From Streptomyces sp. Sge12 (lineage in GTDB: Bacteria > Actinomycetota > Actinomycetes > Streptomycetales > Streptomycetaceae), in contig NZ_CP020555.1 in assembly GCF_002080455.1 (NCBI RefSeq), positions 4,208,001-4,272,000 on the forward strand: DNA of 64,000 bases, read 5' to 3'. Under the pieces are notes generated by a model that saw only the letters and a program-made list of their open reading frames with translations, ran no database searches and was not told the origin of the DNA. This document shows, one piece after another, positions 37,170 to 46,122 of this stretch; position 1 is the stretch's first letter, and every line of letters begins with the position of its first letter. The translations under genes were made by a program, and so were the position numbers.

Positions 37170-37736
37170 GCCGAAAGTGTCCTATGTGGCTGGTTTCACC
37201 TTCGGGTGCCCCGTACGTATCGTGCGCTATCGGTCGTTCGGTCAATACTGGCTGATCAGAGGCCTGATCGTGGCATTTGGGACCTAGTGCCAGGACCTAC
37301 GTCCCGATACGGGCCATTGGCCCAAGCGTGACGGACCGCACTAACTTCACCCTTGCGCCCTTCCCCTACCCTCGTGCCAAAATAGGACAAGGAGTCCGGG
37401 GAGGGTTCCTTCCGCCCAACTAAGGGCGGAATGCTCGGCATTGCACTCTACGGGGGGTCTGACGACTCCTGATCGCTCTGTGACTGATCGTCACAGTGGG
37501 GTGACTGTCCGTTATGGGACGGTCCATCGGCTTCCGCCGCTGATGAACACCTCGGAGGGCAATTCCGTCGGTTTGGCCGTCGAGGCTGGACGGATGGTGT
37601 AGTTGTAGTGCCGAGGACAAGCCGTTCGTCCTATAACCGACTCGGCCCGCGTATGTCCATTTCGGGCAACGCGGGCCAAGGTGCAGAATTTAGAGGAAAG
37701 AACCGAGATGGTTCGGTTCTCCCGAGGAGGCCGCTC
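37170..37736. other. Long bldC upstream region
   Basis: A 567-bp spacer with no recognised gene, lower in GC than its surroundings. It contains several short dyads, such as TGACTGATCGTCACAGTGGGGTGACTG near 37481-37507 in parts, and the leader palindrome at 37699-37720. A long regulatory region fits a developmental regulator gene. The bldC frame stays open upstream to 37608, but the known protein starts at 37737. Confidence 0.5.
37699..37720 (+). promoter_or_regulatory. Palindrome just upstream of the bldC ribosome-binding site
   Basis: AGAACCGA (37699-37706) and TCGGTTCT (37713-37720) form an 8-bp perfect dyad that ends three bases before the GAGGAGG ribosome-binding site. It could be an operator or an mRNA hairpin affecting bldC translation. 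Confidence 0.5.
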
Positions 37737-37943
37737 ATGACCGCTCGCACCCCTGATGCCGAGCCGCTGCTGACCCCGGCTGAGGTTGCCACGATGTTCC
37801 GCGTGGACCCGAAGACGGTCACCCGCTGGGCCAAGGCTGGCAAGCTCACGTCCATCCGCACCCTGGGTGGACACCGCCGGTACCGCGAGGCCGAGGTTCG
37901 CGCACTGCTCGCGGGAATTCCGCAGCAGCGCAGCGAAGCCTGA
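37737..37943 (+). CDS. bldC: Developmental regulator BldC
   Basis: 68 aa, the known BldC length: a small MerR-like winged-helix DNA-binding protein that delays entry into sporulation and binds direct repeats cooperatively. The start is ATG 37737 with GAGGAGG seven bases upstream. The helix-turn-helix is LLTPAEVATMFRVDPKTVTR (about residues 11-30), followed by the wing RTLGGHRRYREAEVRALL. No effector domain is present, as expected. A strong intrinsic terminator follows. Confidence 0.97.
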   Translation: MTARTPDAEPLLTPAEVATMFRVDPKTVTRWAKAGKLTSIRTLGGHRRYREAEVRALLAGIPQQRSEA

Positions 37944-38052
37944 GGTCGCGTAAACACCCCGCTTTAACGGGTTTATATCGGGTCCCCCAATCCGATGAAA
38001 CCCACATAGCTTCATACGGCCGGACCTGCCCCAACAGGTTCTCAGGTCGTTC

Positions 38053-38092
38053 GATCGCGCTGGACTCCGCCGGGTCCAGCGCGATCTTTTTT
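38053..38092 (+). terminator. Terminator of bldC
   Basis: A 12-bp stem, GATCGCGCTGGA (38053-38064) with TCCAGCGCGATC (38075-38086), followed by six T residues: a textbook intrinsic terminator. Confidence 0.92.
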
Positions 38093-38500
38093 ATGCCCAG
38101 GTCAGGGCCATCGCCGGCGCGCGCGGGGACTTCGGCGGGGTGGGTGCCATTGCACATATTCTATCGAGCGGGCGTATGGGTGCGATAAAAGTATGAGTCC
38201 CAAAAACTCATGCGGTGACTCCCGTCACAGATGATCACTCTTGTATATCCGGCAATGCACCCCGTAATGGGGATGTGCAGGGCGGGGCGCCTCATGCGAA
38301 CGGGGGATGCCGGTTCGCGGCCGGTCCGCCGGCGGTTCGGGGGCGGCACGGAGCCCGGAGGCGGCGCGGAGCGCGGGAGGCGGGCGCCGGAGCCGGGAGA
38401 CGGGTGCGGACGCGGCTCGGTGGCCGTTCGCGGCGACGCGGGCGCTCCGCGGGCCGGAGGCGGCCCCCAAGGCCGTCCGGGCGGTACCACCCGCCAACGC
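38093..38500. other. Region between bldC terminator and tRNA-Asp
   Basis: No gene is supported. Small dyads are visible: ATGAGT/ACTCAT (38193-38211) and GTGAC/GTCAC nearby. The right half is extremely G/C rich and has open frames on both strands, but none has a ribosome-binding site or recognisable product. Confidence 0.4.
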
Positions 38501-38538
38501 GTCAGGGCCCGTATCCCCAGAGGGATACGGGCCCTGAC
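38501..38538 (-). terminator. Terminator of tRNA-Asp copy 1
   Basis: A 17-bp perfect inverted repeat (38501-38517 with 38522-38538) just downstream of the minus-strand tRNA. Confidence 0.85.
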
Positions 38539-38545
38539 GTTTCTG

Positions 38546-38619
38546 CGAACCTGACGGGACTTGAACCCGCGACCTCCACCTTGACAGGGTGGCGAGCTAA
38601 CCAACTGCTCCACAGGTCC
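38546..38619 (-). tRNA. tRNA-Asp (anticodon GUC), copy 1
   Basis: The minus strand begins GGACCTGTGGAGCAG, anticodon loop CTGTCAA, acceptor end CAGGTTC, discriminator G; 74 nt. The body is the same as copy 2 at 44940-45013, but the acceptor pair 3-70 is A-U here and U-A there. Confidence 0.95.
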
Positions 38620-38700
38620 TTGATTTGCGGCCGCTCGGCGGCTGCGAATCAGACTGTACCGCAGCTCAGGGGGTGCAGTCGAACCGGATCACGGCGGGGG

Positions 38701-41700
38701 TCACGGCGCCGCCGCATCCACCGCCTTCACGATCCGCTTGTCGGAGATCGGGTACGCCGTCCCGAGCGCGTGCGCGAAGTAGCTGACGCGCAGCTCCTCG
38801 ATCATCCAGCGGATGTCGGTGACCGTGGACGGGACCGGCCGCCCCTTCGGCAACTGCTCCAGCAGCCAGGCGTACTCGTCCTGCATCTCGTGGACCTTCT
38901 CCATGCGCGTGGTGTCGCGCTGGACGCCCGTGGGCATCTGCTGGAGCCGCCGGTCCACCGCCACCAGGTAGCGCATCAGGTCCGGCAGCCGGCGCAGCCC
39001 GGTGAGCGTGACGAAGCCGGCCGGCATGAGGGCCGCCAGCTGCGTCTTGACGTCCTGGACGTTCGCGACCAGCGCCAGGCTGGCCGTGCCCTTCAGGCGG
39101 CGCTCACAGGCCTGCCAGGCGGCCAGCACCTGCTGCACCTGCCCGACCGTGCGCACGGTCGTGTCCACCAGGTCGGCGCGGACGGCCTCGTAGAGCCTGC
39201 GGAAGCCCGCTTCGTCCCAGGCCGGGCCCCCGTGGTCGGCGATCAGCCGGTCGGTCGCCGCGGTCGCGCAGTCGTCGAAGAGCGCCTGGATGGAGCCGTG
39301 CGGGTTCCTGGACAGGGCCAGCTTCTGCTGGTTGGTCAGGTGGTCCGAGGCGAACTTCGCCGGGTTCACCGGGATGTTCAGCAGGATGAGGCGCCGGGTG
39401 CCCAGCCACATCGCCTGCTGCTGCTCGGCCTCGGTGTCGAAGAGCCGTACGGAGACGGTCGCGCCCTCGTCCACCAGCGCCGGGTACGCCTTCACCGGCT
39501 GACCCGCCCGGCGGGTCTCGAAGACCTTCGTCAGCGTGCCGATCGTCCAGTCGGTCAGCCCGGTGCGCTCCACCGACTCCCCGCCCGCCCGCTCGGCGGT
39601 GGCCGCGGCGGCCTTGGAGAGGGCCTGGCGGGCCTTCGGCTTCAGCTTCAGCCGCAGGGCCTCCAGGTCCTTGTCCTCGGCGAGGTTCTTGCGGCGCTCG
39701 TCGATGATCCGGAAGGTGATCTTGAGGTGGTCGGGGATCCGGCCGAGGTCGAAGTCCTCGGCCGAGACCGGGACCCCCACCATCCGCTGGAGCTCGCGCG
39801 CCAGCGTGACCGGCAGCGGCTCCTGGAGGGGTACCGCCGTGTCCAGGAAACGGCCCGCGTAGTTCGGCGCGGGAACGTAGTGCCGGCGGATCGGCTTCGG
39901 CAGCGAGCGGATCAGCTCGGTGACGACCTCCTCGCGCAGGCCCGGGATCTGCCAGTCGAAGCCCTCGTCGGTGACCTGGTTGAGCACCTGGAGCGGGATG
40001 TGGACGGTCACGCCGTCGGCGTCCGCACCCGGCTCGAACTGGTAGGTCACCCGGAACTTCAGCGGACCCTGCCGCCAGGAGTCCGGGTAGTCGGCCTTGG
40101 TGACCCCGGCCGCCTTCTCGGTCAGCAGCATCTCGCGCTCGAAGTCGAGGAGTTCGGGCTCCTCGCGCTTCTTGTGCTTCCACCACGAGTCGAAGTGCGC
40201 CCCGGACACCACGTGGGCGGGGATCTTCTGTTCGTAGAAGTCGAAGAGGGTCTCGTCGTCCACCACGATGTCGCGGCGCCGGGCCCGGTTCTCCAGCTCC
40301 TCCACCTCGGTGAGGAGCTTGCGGTTGTCGGCGTAGAACTTGTGGTGGGTGCGCCAGTCGCCCTCCACCAGCGCGTTGCGGATGAACAGCTCGCGCGAGA
40401 CCTCGGGATCGATCCGGCCGTAGTTGATCTTCCGCTGGGCGACGATCGGCACGCCGTACAGCGTGACCTTCTCGTACGCCATCACGGCCGCCTGGTCCTT
40501 CTCCCAGTGCGGCTCGCTGTAGGTCCGCTTGATCAGGTGCTGGGCCAGCGGCTCCACCCACTCGGGCTCCACCTTGGCGTTCACCCGGGCCCACAGCCGC
40601 GAGGTCTCCACCAGTTCGGCCGACATCACGAACTTCGGCTGCTTCTTGAACAGCGAGGAGCCCGGGAAGATCGCGAACTTGGCGCTGCGGGCCCCGAGGT
40701 ACTCGTTCTTGTCGGTGTCCTTGAGCCCGATGTGCGAGAGCAGACCGGCCAGCAGCGAGACGTGGATGACCTGCTCGGGGGCATCGGCCTCGTTGACGTG
40801 GATGCCCATGCTCCTGGCGACCGTGCGCAGCTGCGAGTAGATGTCCTGCCACTCGCGGATCCGCAGGAAGTTCAGGTACTCCTGCTTGCACATCCGGCGG
40901 AACGAGGAGGAGCCGCGCTCCTTCTGCTGCTCGCGCACGTAGCGCCACATGTTCAGGTACGAGAGGAAGTCGCTGGTCTCGTCCTTGAAGCGGGCGTGGT
41001 TCTGGTCGGCCTGGGTCTGCTTGTCCGAGGGGCGCTCGCGGGGGTCCTGGATGGACAGGGCCGCCGCGATGACCATGACCTCGCGGACGCAGTTGTTCTT
41101 GTCGGCCTCGATGACCATGCGGGCGAGGCGGGGGTCCACCGGGAGCTGGGACAGCTGGCGGCCCATCTGCGTGAGCCGCTTCTTGGGGTCCTTCTCCGCA
41201 GGATCGAGCGCCCCGAGCTCCTGGAGGAGCTGGACGCCGTCGCGGATGTTGCGGTGGTCCGGCGGGTCGATGAAGGGGAACTTCTCGATCTCGCCGAGGC
41301 CGGCCGCGGTCATCTGGAGGATGACGGAGGCCAGGTTCGTCCGCAGGATCTCGGCGTCGGTGAACTCGGGACGGGCCTCGAAGTCGTCCTCGGAGTACAG
41401 CCGGATGCAGATGCCGTCGCTGGTACGGCCGCAACGGCCCTTGCGCTGGTTGGCGCTGGCCTGCGAGATCCGCTCGATCGGCAGGCGCTGGACCTTGGTG
41501 CGGTGGCTGTAGCGCGAGATCCGGGCGGTGCCCGGGTCGATCACGTACTTGATGCCGGGGACGGTCAGCGAGGTCTCGGCGACGTTGGTGGCGAGCACGA
41601 TCCGGCGGCCGGTGTGCTGCTGGAAGACGCGGTGCTGCTCGGCGTGCGAGAGGCGCGCGTAGAGGGGGAGGACCTCGGTGAAGCGCAGATTGCGCTTGTT

Positions 41701-42633
41701 CAGGGCGTCGGCCGTGTCGCGGATCTCCCGCTCGCCGGAGAGGAAGACCAGGATGTCGCCCGGCCCCTCGGACTGGAGCTCGTCCACGGCCTCGCAGATC
41801 GCGGTGATCTGGTCGCGGTCGGCGTCCTCAGCGTCCTCGGTTCCTTCCTCCAGGAGCGGCCGGTAGCGGACCTCCACCGGATACGTGCGCCCGCTGACCT
41901 CGACGATCGGCGCCTCGCCGAAGTGCCGTGAGAAGCGCTCGGGGTCGATGGTGGCCGAGGTGATGACGACCTTGAGGTCGGGACGTTTCGGCAGCAGCGT
42001 GGCCAGGTAGCCCAGCAGGAAGTCGATGTTCAGCGACCGCTCGTGGGCCTCGTCGATGATGATCGTGTCGTACGCGCGCAGCTCGCGGTCCGTCTGGATC
42101 TCGGCGAGCAGGATGCCGTCGGTCATCAGCTTCACGAAGGTCGCGTCCTGGTCCACCTGGTCGGTGAAGCGGACCTTCCAGCCGACCGTCTGGCCGATCT
42201 CGGACTTCAGCTCCTCGGCGATCCGCTCCGCGACGGTGCGGGCGGCGATCCGGCGGGGCTGGGTGTGCCCGATCATGCCCCGGACTCCGCGGCCCAGCTC
42301 CATGCAGATCTTGGGGATCTGCGTGGTCTTGCCGGAGCCGGTCTCGCCCGCGACGATCACGACCTGGTGGTCGCGTATCGCCTCGGCGATCTCGTCCTTC
42401 TTCTGGCTGACGGGCAGGTTCTCGGGATACGTGACCTCCGGCATCCGCGAGGCACGGCCGGCCAGTCGCTCGGCGGCCCTGGTGGCCTCCGTGGCGATCT
42501 CGTCGAGCACGGCCTGCTTGGCCTCGGGCTTGCGGATGCGGCGGGCGCCTTCGAGGCGGCGGCCGAGGCGGTGCGCGTCACGGAGCGAGATCTCACCGAG
42601 AAGCGTCTGCAGGGCGGCGAAGGAAGTAGACAT
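38701..42633 (-). CDS. hrpA: ATP-dependent RNA helicase HrpA
   Basis: 1310 aa, a full-length bacterial HrpA. This DEAH-box helicase resolves stalled or collided ribosomes and remodels RNA. Walker A GETGSGKTT lies at 96-104, DEAH at 194-197 and SAT at 225-227. The helicase C-terminal, HA2 and OB-fold regions follow, then the long DUF3418-type C-terminal domain typical of HrpA. Start ATG 42633. It is a monocistronic gene divergent from the small exported protein at 42744. Confidence 0.96.
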   Translation of the reverse strand: MSTSFAALQTLLGEISLRDAHRLGRRLEGARRIRKPEAKQAVLDEIATEATRAAERLAGRASRMPEVTYPENLPVSQKKDEIAEAIRDHQVVIVAGETGSGKTTQIPKICMELGRGVRGMIGHTQPRRIAARTVAERIAEELKSEIGQTVGWKVRFTDQVDQDATFVKLMTDGILLAEIQTDRELRAYDTIIIDEAHERSLNIDFLLGYLATLLPKRPDLKVVITSATIDPERFSRHFGEAPIVEVSGRTYPVEVRYRPLLEEGTEDAEDADRDQITAICEAVDELQSEGPGDILVFLSGEREIRDTADALNKRNLRFTEVLPLYARLSHAEQHRVFQQHTGRRIVLATNVAETSLTVPGIKYVIDPGTARISRYSHRTKVQRLPIERISQASANQRKGRCGRTSDGICIRLYSEDDFEARPEFTDAEILRTNLASVILQMTAAGLGEIEKFPFIDPPDHRNIRDGVQLLQELGALDPAEKDPKKRLTQMGRQLSQLPVDPRLARMVIEADKNNCVREVMVIAAALSIQDPRERPSDKQTQADQNHARFKDETSDFLSYLNMWRYVREQQKERGSSSFRRMCKQEYLNFLRIREWQDIYSQLRTVARSMGIHVNEADAPEQVIHVSLLAGLLSHIGLKDTDKNEYLGARSAKFAIFPGSSLFKKQPKFVMSAELVETSRLWARVNAKVEPEWVEPLAQHLIKRTYSEPHWEKDQAAVMAYEKVTLYGVPIVAQRKINYGRIDPEVSRELFIRNALVEGDWRTHHKFYADNRKLLTEVEELENRARRRDIVVDDETLFDFYEQKIPAHVVSGAHFDSWWKHKKREEPELLDFEREMLLTEKAAGVTKADYPDSWRQGPLKFRVTYQFEPGADADGVTVHIPLQVLNQVTDEGFDWQIPGLREEVVTELIRSLPKPIRRHYVPAPNYAGRFLDTAVPLQEPLPVTLARELQRMVGVPVSAEDFDLGRIPDHLKITFRIIDERRKNLAEDKDLEALRLKLKPKARQALSKAAAATAERAGGESVERTGLTDWTIGTLTKVFETRRAGQPVKAYPALVDEGATVSVRLFDTEAEQQQAMWLGTRRLILLNIPVNPAKFASDHLTNQQKLALSRNPHGSIQALFDDCATAATDRLIADHGGPAWDEAGFRRLYEAVRADLVDTTVRTVGQVQQVLAAWQACERRLKGTASLALVANVQDVKTQLAALMPAGFVTLTGLRRLPDLMRYLVAVDRRLQQMPTGVQRDTTRMEKVHEMQDEYAWLLEQLPKGRPVPSTVTDIRWMIEELRVSYFAHALGTAYPISDKRIVKAVDAAAP

Positions 42634-42743
42634 ACCTGATCGAGGATCTCACCTGGGCCCTCCGGGTGGCGAACGCATTTGTCGGGTGGACCCGTACCAT
42701 TTCGGGACGAGTCCGTCGGTCGTCCCATGAGAGGCAGCCCACC

Positions 42744-43166
42744 TTGTCCCGCCCCCGCCACGTCCGGAGCCTGCTCGGCGTGGTCCTGGCGGTACTCCTG
42801 GCCTGCGCACCCCCTGCGGCGGCGACCGCAACACCCCCGACCGCGGCCCCGGCTCCGGGCGCGGCCCCGGCCGCGGCTTCGGTTCCGGCCTTGGTTCCGG
42901 CCCCGGATTCGGGCCCGGTCCCGGCGGGGGCCCGGGTGGCTGTGTTCGGCGACGGTGGGGGGCCCGCCTGTGCACCGGTGGCTCCCGAGCGCGGTGGTGC
43001 GCCGGCCGTTCCCGCGCGCGCCTGGGGCGAGCACGCCCAGGTCCCGCCGGCCCGGGCGGCGCCCGAGGAGGCCGGTCCGCCCGCGGCCGTGCCCGTACGG
43101 CCCCTCGTACGCGGTCCCGACCGCCCGGCCCCCGACCGGCTGGAGCTCTGCGTGATGCGGGTCTAG
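42744..43166 (+). CDS. Small exported Pro/Ala-rich protein
   Basis: 140 aa if translation starts at TTG 42744 (GAGAGG about 9 nt upstream). The N-terminus SRPRHVRSLLGVVLAVLLAC is a signal sequence, possibly lipid-modified at the Cys. The mature part is low-complexity Ala/Pro with three further Cys residues and no known domain. It is followed 57 bp later by the DsbA-like gene, so it may be a partner whose cysteines are oxidised by that enzyme (inference). Confidence 0.55.
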   Translation: MSRPRHVRSLLGVVLAVLLACAPPAAATATPPTAAPAPGAAPAAASVPALVPAPDSGPVPAGARVAVFGDGGGPACAPVAPERGGAPAVPARAWGEHAQVPPARAAPEEAGPPAAVPVRPLVRGPDRPAPDRLELCVMRV

Positions 43167-43223
43167 AGGGACCGGTCCCCACCGGTCCCGACCCACCACC
43201 ACCCGCAGCACTGGAGCACCCGC

Positions 43224-43970
43224 ATGCCCTCTTCCACGTCTTCCACGTCCAAGACCTCCACGAAGCCCCTGCTGATCTCCGCCGGCGTCGCCCTCGCCGC
43301 GATCACCCTCGGCATCGTCTCCTGGCAGGCCACCGCCCCCGACGCAGCCGGCTCCGCCGGTTCGGGCTCCGGCTCCGGCGCCGTGGCCGCTCCGCGGACC
43401 GACCCGGCCGCCGAGCTCAAGGCGCTGGCCCGCCGCGAGTCCGGCGACAAGCTCGCCGTCGGCCGCGCCGACGCGCCCGTGGTGCTCATCGAGTACTCCG
43501 ACTTCAAGTGCGGCTACTGCGCCAAGTTCGCCCGCGACACCGAGCCCGAGCTGGTGAAGAAGTACGTCGCGGACGGCACCCTGCGCATCGAGTGGCGCAA
43601 CTTCCCGATCTTCGGAGCCGAGTCCGAGGCCGCCGCCAGGGCCGCCTGGGCGGCCGGACAGCAGGACCGCTTCGAGGCCTTCCACGCCGCGGCCTACGCC
43701 GACGGCTCCAAGGACAAGGGCTTCGCCGAGCCGCGGCTGGTGGAGCTGGCCCGGGAGGCCGGGGTCCCCGACCTGGAGCGCTTCAAGGCCGACCTGGCCG
43801 GCGAGCAGGCCGCGGCGGCCCTGAAGAAGGACCAGGAGGAGGGCTACCGCATCGGCGTCACCTCCACCCCGTCCTTCCTCCTGAACGGCAGGCCGATCGC
43901 CGGCGCCCAGCCGCTCGACACCTTCACCGCCGCCATCGCCCGGGCGAAGGCGGAGGCGGCGAAGCAGTGA
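43224..43970 (+). CDS. DsbA-type thiol-disulfide oxidoreductase
   Basis: 248 aa. One N-terminal membrane anchor (about 14-34), a Gly/Ser linker, then a thioredoxin fold with CGYC at 96-99 and the cis-proline loop TSTPSF near the C-terminus. It acts outside the membrane on disulfides of exported proteins. Its stop overlaps the CcdA-like gene start (GTGA), so the pair is an electron-transfer unit: CcdA passes reducing equivalents across the membrane to this protein. Confidence 0.92.
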   Translation: MPSSTSSTSKTSTKPLLISAGVALAAITLGIVSWQATAPDAAGSAGSGSGSGAVAAPRTDPAAELKALARRESGDKLAVGRADAPVVLIEYSDFKCGYCAKFARDTEPELVKKYVADGTLRIEWRNFPIFGAESEAAARAAWAAGQQDRFEAFHAAAYADGSKDKGFAEPRLVELAREAGVPDLERFKADLAGEQAAAALKKDQEEGYRIGVTSTPSFLLNGRPIAGAQPLDTFTAAIARAKAEAAKQ

Positions 43971-44803
43971 CCCACATCGGATACCTGGCCGCCCTGCTGG
44001 GCGGCCTCCTCGCCCTGCTCAGCCCGTGCAGCGCGCTGCTGCTGCCGGCCTTCTTCGCCTACTCGATCGACTCCACCTCGCGGCTCCTGGCGCGCACCGG
44101 GATCTTCTACGCGGGCCTCGCGAGCACCCTCGTACCGCTCGGGGCGGCCGGCTCGTACGCCGGGCGGTTCTTCCACAGCAACCGCGACCAGCTCGTCCTG
44201 GCCGGCGGCTGGCTGATCATCGCGCTCGGCCTCGCCCAGATCCTGGGCCTCGGCTTCGCCCCGAAGCGGATCGCGCAGCTGTCGGGCCGGATCCGGCCGA
44301 CGACCGCCCTGTCGGTGTACGCGCTCGGCGCGGTCTACGGGCTGGCCGGTTTCTGCGCCGGCCCGATCCTCGGCAGCGTCCTGACGGTCGCCGCGGTCAG
44401 CGGCAGCCCCGTCTACGGCGGCCTGCTGCTCGCGGTCTACGCCCTGGGCATGGCCCTGCCGCTGTTCCTGCTGGCCCTGCTGTGGGAGCGCTTCGACCTG
44501 GGCCGGCGCCGCTGGCTGCGCGGGCGGGCCTTCGCGGTGGGCCGCTTCGAGCTGCACACCACCTCGCTGCTGTCCGGGCTGTTCTTCATCACCCTGGGCG
44601 CGCTGTTCCTCGCGTACGACGGCGCGAGCGCGCTGCCCGGGCTGCTGGACGTGGACGACTCGTTCGCGGTGGAGCAGTGGGTCGGCTCGCTGGCGGACGC
44701 CGTGCCGGACGGGGCGCTGCTCGGGCTGGTCGCCGCCGGGGCCCTGGCCGTCGGCGTCGTGCAGTGGCGCCGCCGCTCCCGCCCCACGGGCGAGACCGAG
44801 TAA
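43967..44803 (+). CDS. CcdA/DsbD-like membrane electron carrier
   Basis: 278 aa from GTG 43967. About six or seven membrane helices. The first redox Cys is in LLSPCSALLLPAFF and the second in GLAGFCAGPILGSVL, the two positions that form the transmembrane disulfide in CcdA proteins. It is translationally coupled to the DsbA-like gene and is last in the unit; a shared terminator separates it from the tRNA cluster. Confidence 0.9.
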   Translation: MTHIGYLAALLGGLLALLSPCSALLLPAFFAYSIDSTSRLLARTGIFYAGLASTLVPLGAAGSYAGRFFHSNRDQLVLAGGWLIIALGLAQILGLGFAPKRIAQLSGRIRPTTALSVYALGAVYGLAGFCAGPILGSVLTVAAVSGSPVYGGLLLAVYALGMALPLFLLALLWERFDLGRRRWLRGRAFAVGRFELHTTSLLSGLFFITLGALFLAYDGASALPGLLDVDDSFAVEQWVGSLADAVPDGALLGLVAAGALAVGVVQWRRRSRPTGETE

Positions 44804-44807
44804 CGCA

Positions 44808-44838
44808 GGAAGGCCCCGTCCGATGGACGGGGCCTTCC
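44808..44838. terminator. Bidirectional terminator between the ccdA-like gene and tRNA-Phe
   Basis: A 14-bp perfect inverted repeat (44808-44821 with 44825-44838) with a three-base loop. Confidence 0.85.
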
Positions 44839-44843
44839 GGTGG

Positions 44844-44917
44844 TGGCTGGGGCCGGGGTCGAACCGGCGACCTATCGCTTTTCAGGCGATCGCTCGTACC
44901 AACTGAGCTACCCAGCC
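44844..44917 (-). tRNA. tRNA-Phe (anticodon GAA)
   Basis: The minus strand starts GGCTGGGTAGCTC, anticodon loop CTGAAAA, acceptor end CCCAGCC, discriminator A; 74 nt. Last of a three-tRNA cluster (Glu, Asp, Phe) transcribed on the minus strand. Confidence 0.95.
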
Positions 44918-44939
44918 ACGAAACCGTTTCCGGCTTCAG

Positions 44940-45013
44940 CGATCCTGACGGGACTTGAACCCGCGACCTCCACCTTGACAGGGTGGCGAGCTAACCAACT
45001 GCTCCACAGGACC
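44940..45013 (-). tRNA. tRNA-Asp (anticodon GUC), copy 2
   Basis: The minus strand starts GGTCCTGTGGAGCAG, acceptor end CAGGATC, discriminator G; 74 nt. The body matches copy 1, with a swapped pair at 3-70. Confidence 0.95.
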
Positions 45014-45052
45014 TTGCAGTGTGCGAGAGCAAGTCTTGCACACGGTAATGCG

Positions 45053-45125
45053 TACCCCCAACGGGATTCGAACCCGTGCTACCGCCTTGAAAGGGCGGCG
45101 TCCTGGGCCACTAGACGATGAGGGC
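45053..45125 (-). tRNA. tRNA-Glu (anticodon UUC)
   Basis: The minus strand starts GCCCTCATCGTCTAG, anticodon loop CTTTCAA, acceptor end TGGGGGT, discriminator A; 73 nt. First gene of the Glu-Asp-Phe cluster. Confidence 0.95.
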
Positions 45126-45229
45126 TAAAGGCCCGCCGGGCACTTCTTCAGCGCGTCGGGGACGTGAGAAGCATATGGGATCCGGGGAGCTATCGCCAAA
45201 ACGGTTTCCCCCGGAGCGACAATGGCCGG

Positions 45230-45580
45230 GTGCTGGAGATGACGCGCGAGGAGTTCGAGGAGCTCGTCGCAGAGGCCCTGGACCGGATCCCGCCGGAGCT
45301 GACGCGGCTGATGGACAACGTGGCGGTGTTCGTCGAGGACGAACCTCCCGCCGACGACCCCGAGCTGCTCGGCCTGTACGAGGGGACCCCGCTGACGGAC
45401 CGCGGCGAGTGGTACGCCGGGGTGCTGCCGGACCGGATCACCATCTACCGCAATCCCACGTTGCGGATGTGCGAGGACCGGGAGAGCGTGGTCGCGGAGA
45501 CGGAGGTCACCGTCGTGCACGAGATCGCCCACCACTTCGGGATCGACGACGAGCGGCTGCACGCTCTGGGGTACGGGTGA
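45230..45580 (+). CDS. Zincin-like metallopeptidase family protein
   Basis: 116 aa from GTG 45230. [10 protein letters not shown] at 97-106 is a short-spacer HExxHxxGxxD zinc motif of the MTH138/DUF1025-type minimal zincins. A GACAAT -10-like hexamer ends six bases before the GTG, so a leaderless start is likely. The stop overlaps the first fluoride-channel gene (GTGA). Biological substrate unknown. Confidence 0.88.
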   Translation: MLEMTREEFEELVAEALDRIPPELTRLMDNVAVFVEDEPPADDPELLGLYEGTPLTDRGEWYAGVLPDRITIYRNPTLRMCEDRESVVAETEVTVVHEIAHHFGIDDERLHALGYG

Positions 45581-46122
45581 CGCCCCTGCCGCTCCCCGGT
45601 GACGAGCCGGCCGAGCCGACGGGAGCCGCGGAAGCCGCGGGAGCGGCGGGAGCGGCGGGCGTCGCGGAGGCCATCGATCCGGACGTCGACCTGCACGTGC
45701 CCGCACAGCGCGCCGAGCCTCGGGGCCGGGTCCTCGCGGCCGTGGCGGTCGGCGGCGCGGTCGGGGGCGCGGCGCGGTACGGGATCTCCCTGCTGTGGCC
45801 GGCCGGGCCCGGGGCCTTCCCGTGGGCGACCCTGTGGATCAACGCCTCCGGCTCGGCGCTGATCGGCGTACTGATGGTGCTGATCAGCGAGGGCGGCCGG
45901 ACGTCGCCGCATCCGCTGCTGCGGCCCTTCGCCGGGGTCGGCGTACTCGGCGGCTTCACCACCTTCTCCACCTACGCGGTGGACTTCTCGCGGCTCCTGG
46001 ACGAGGGGGAGGCGGGGACCGCGCTGGCCTACGCCGGGCTCACGGTGGTCGCGGCGCTGGGCGCGGTGTGGGCGGCCGCGTCGGTGGCGCGGTTCGCCGT
46101 CCGGGGCCGGGTCCCGCGGTGA
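45577..46122 (+). CDS. crcB: Fluoride channel CrcB/Fluc, subunit 1
   Basis: 181 aa from GTG 45577. An unusually long Ala/Glu/Asp-rich N-terminal extension (about 50 residues) precedes four membrane helices. Family motifs: [30 protein letters not shown] and [11 protein letters not shown] with the Phe/Thr track lining the pore. Fluc channels let fluoride leave the cell and act as antiparallel dimers. This one pairs with the next gene, the start of which overlaps its stop, as an expected heterodimer. Confidence 0.93.
   Translation: MTPLPLPGDEPAEPTGAAEAAGAAGAAGVAEAIDPDVDLHVPAQRAEPRGRVLAAVAVGGAVGGAARYGISLLWPAGPGAFPWATLWINASGSALIGVLMVLISEGGRTSPHPLLRPFAGVGVLGGFTTFSTYAVDFSRLLDEGEAGTALAYAGLTVVAALGAVWAAASVARFAVRGRVPR

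Noticed and set aside
37608-37736. N-terminal extension of bldC in the same frame
   Set aside because: The known protein has 68 residues and the strong GAGGAGG site supports ATG 37737.
38231-38554. Open frames after bldC on both strands
   Set aside because: Arg/Gly/Pro-only products, no ribosome-binding site, and one frame runs through the tRNA-Asp terminator; explained by very high GC.
38215-41931. Long open frame opposite hrpA
   Set aside because: Antisense shadow of a clear DEAH-box helicase gene.
45126-45229. Fluoride riboswitch before the crcB operon
   Set aside because: The spacer is short and lacks the conserved pseudoknot pattern; the first gene appears to be leaderless.
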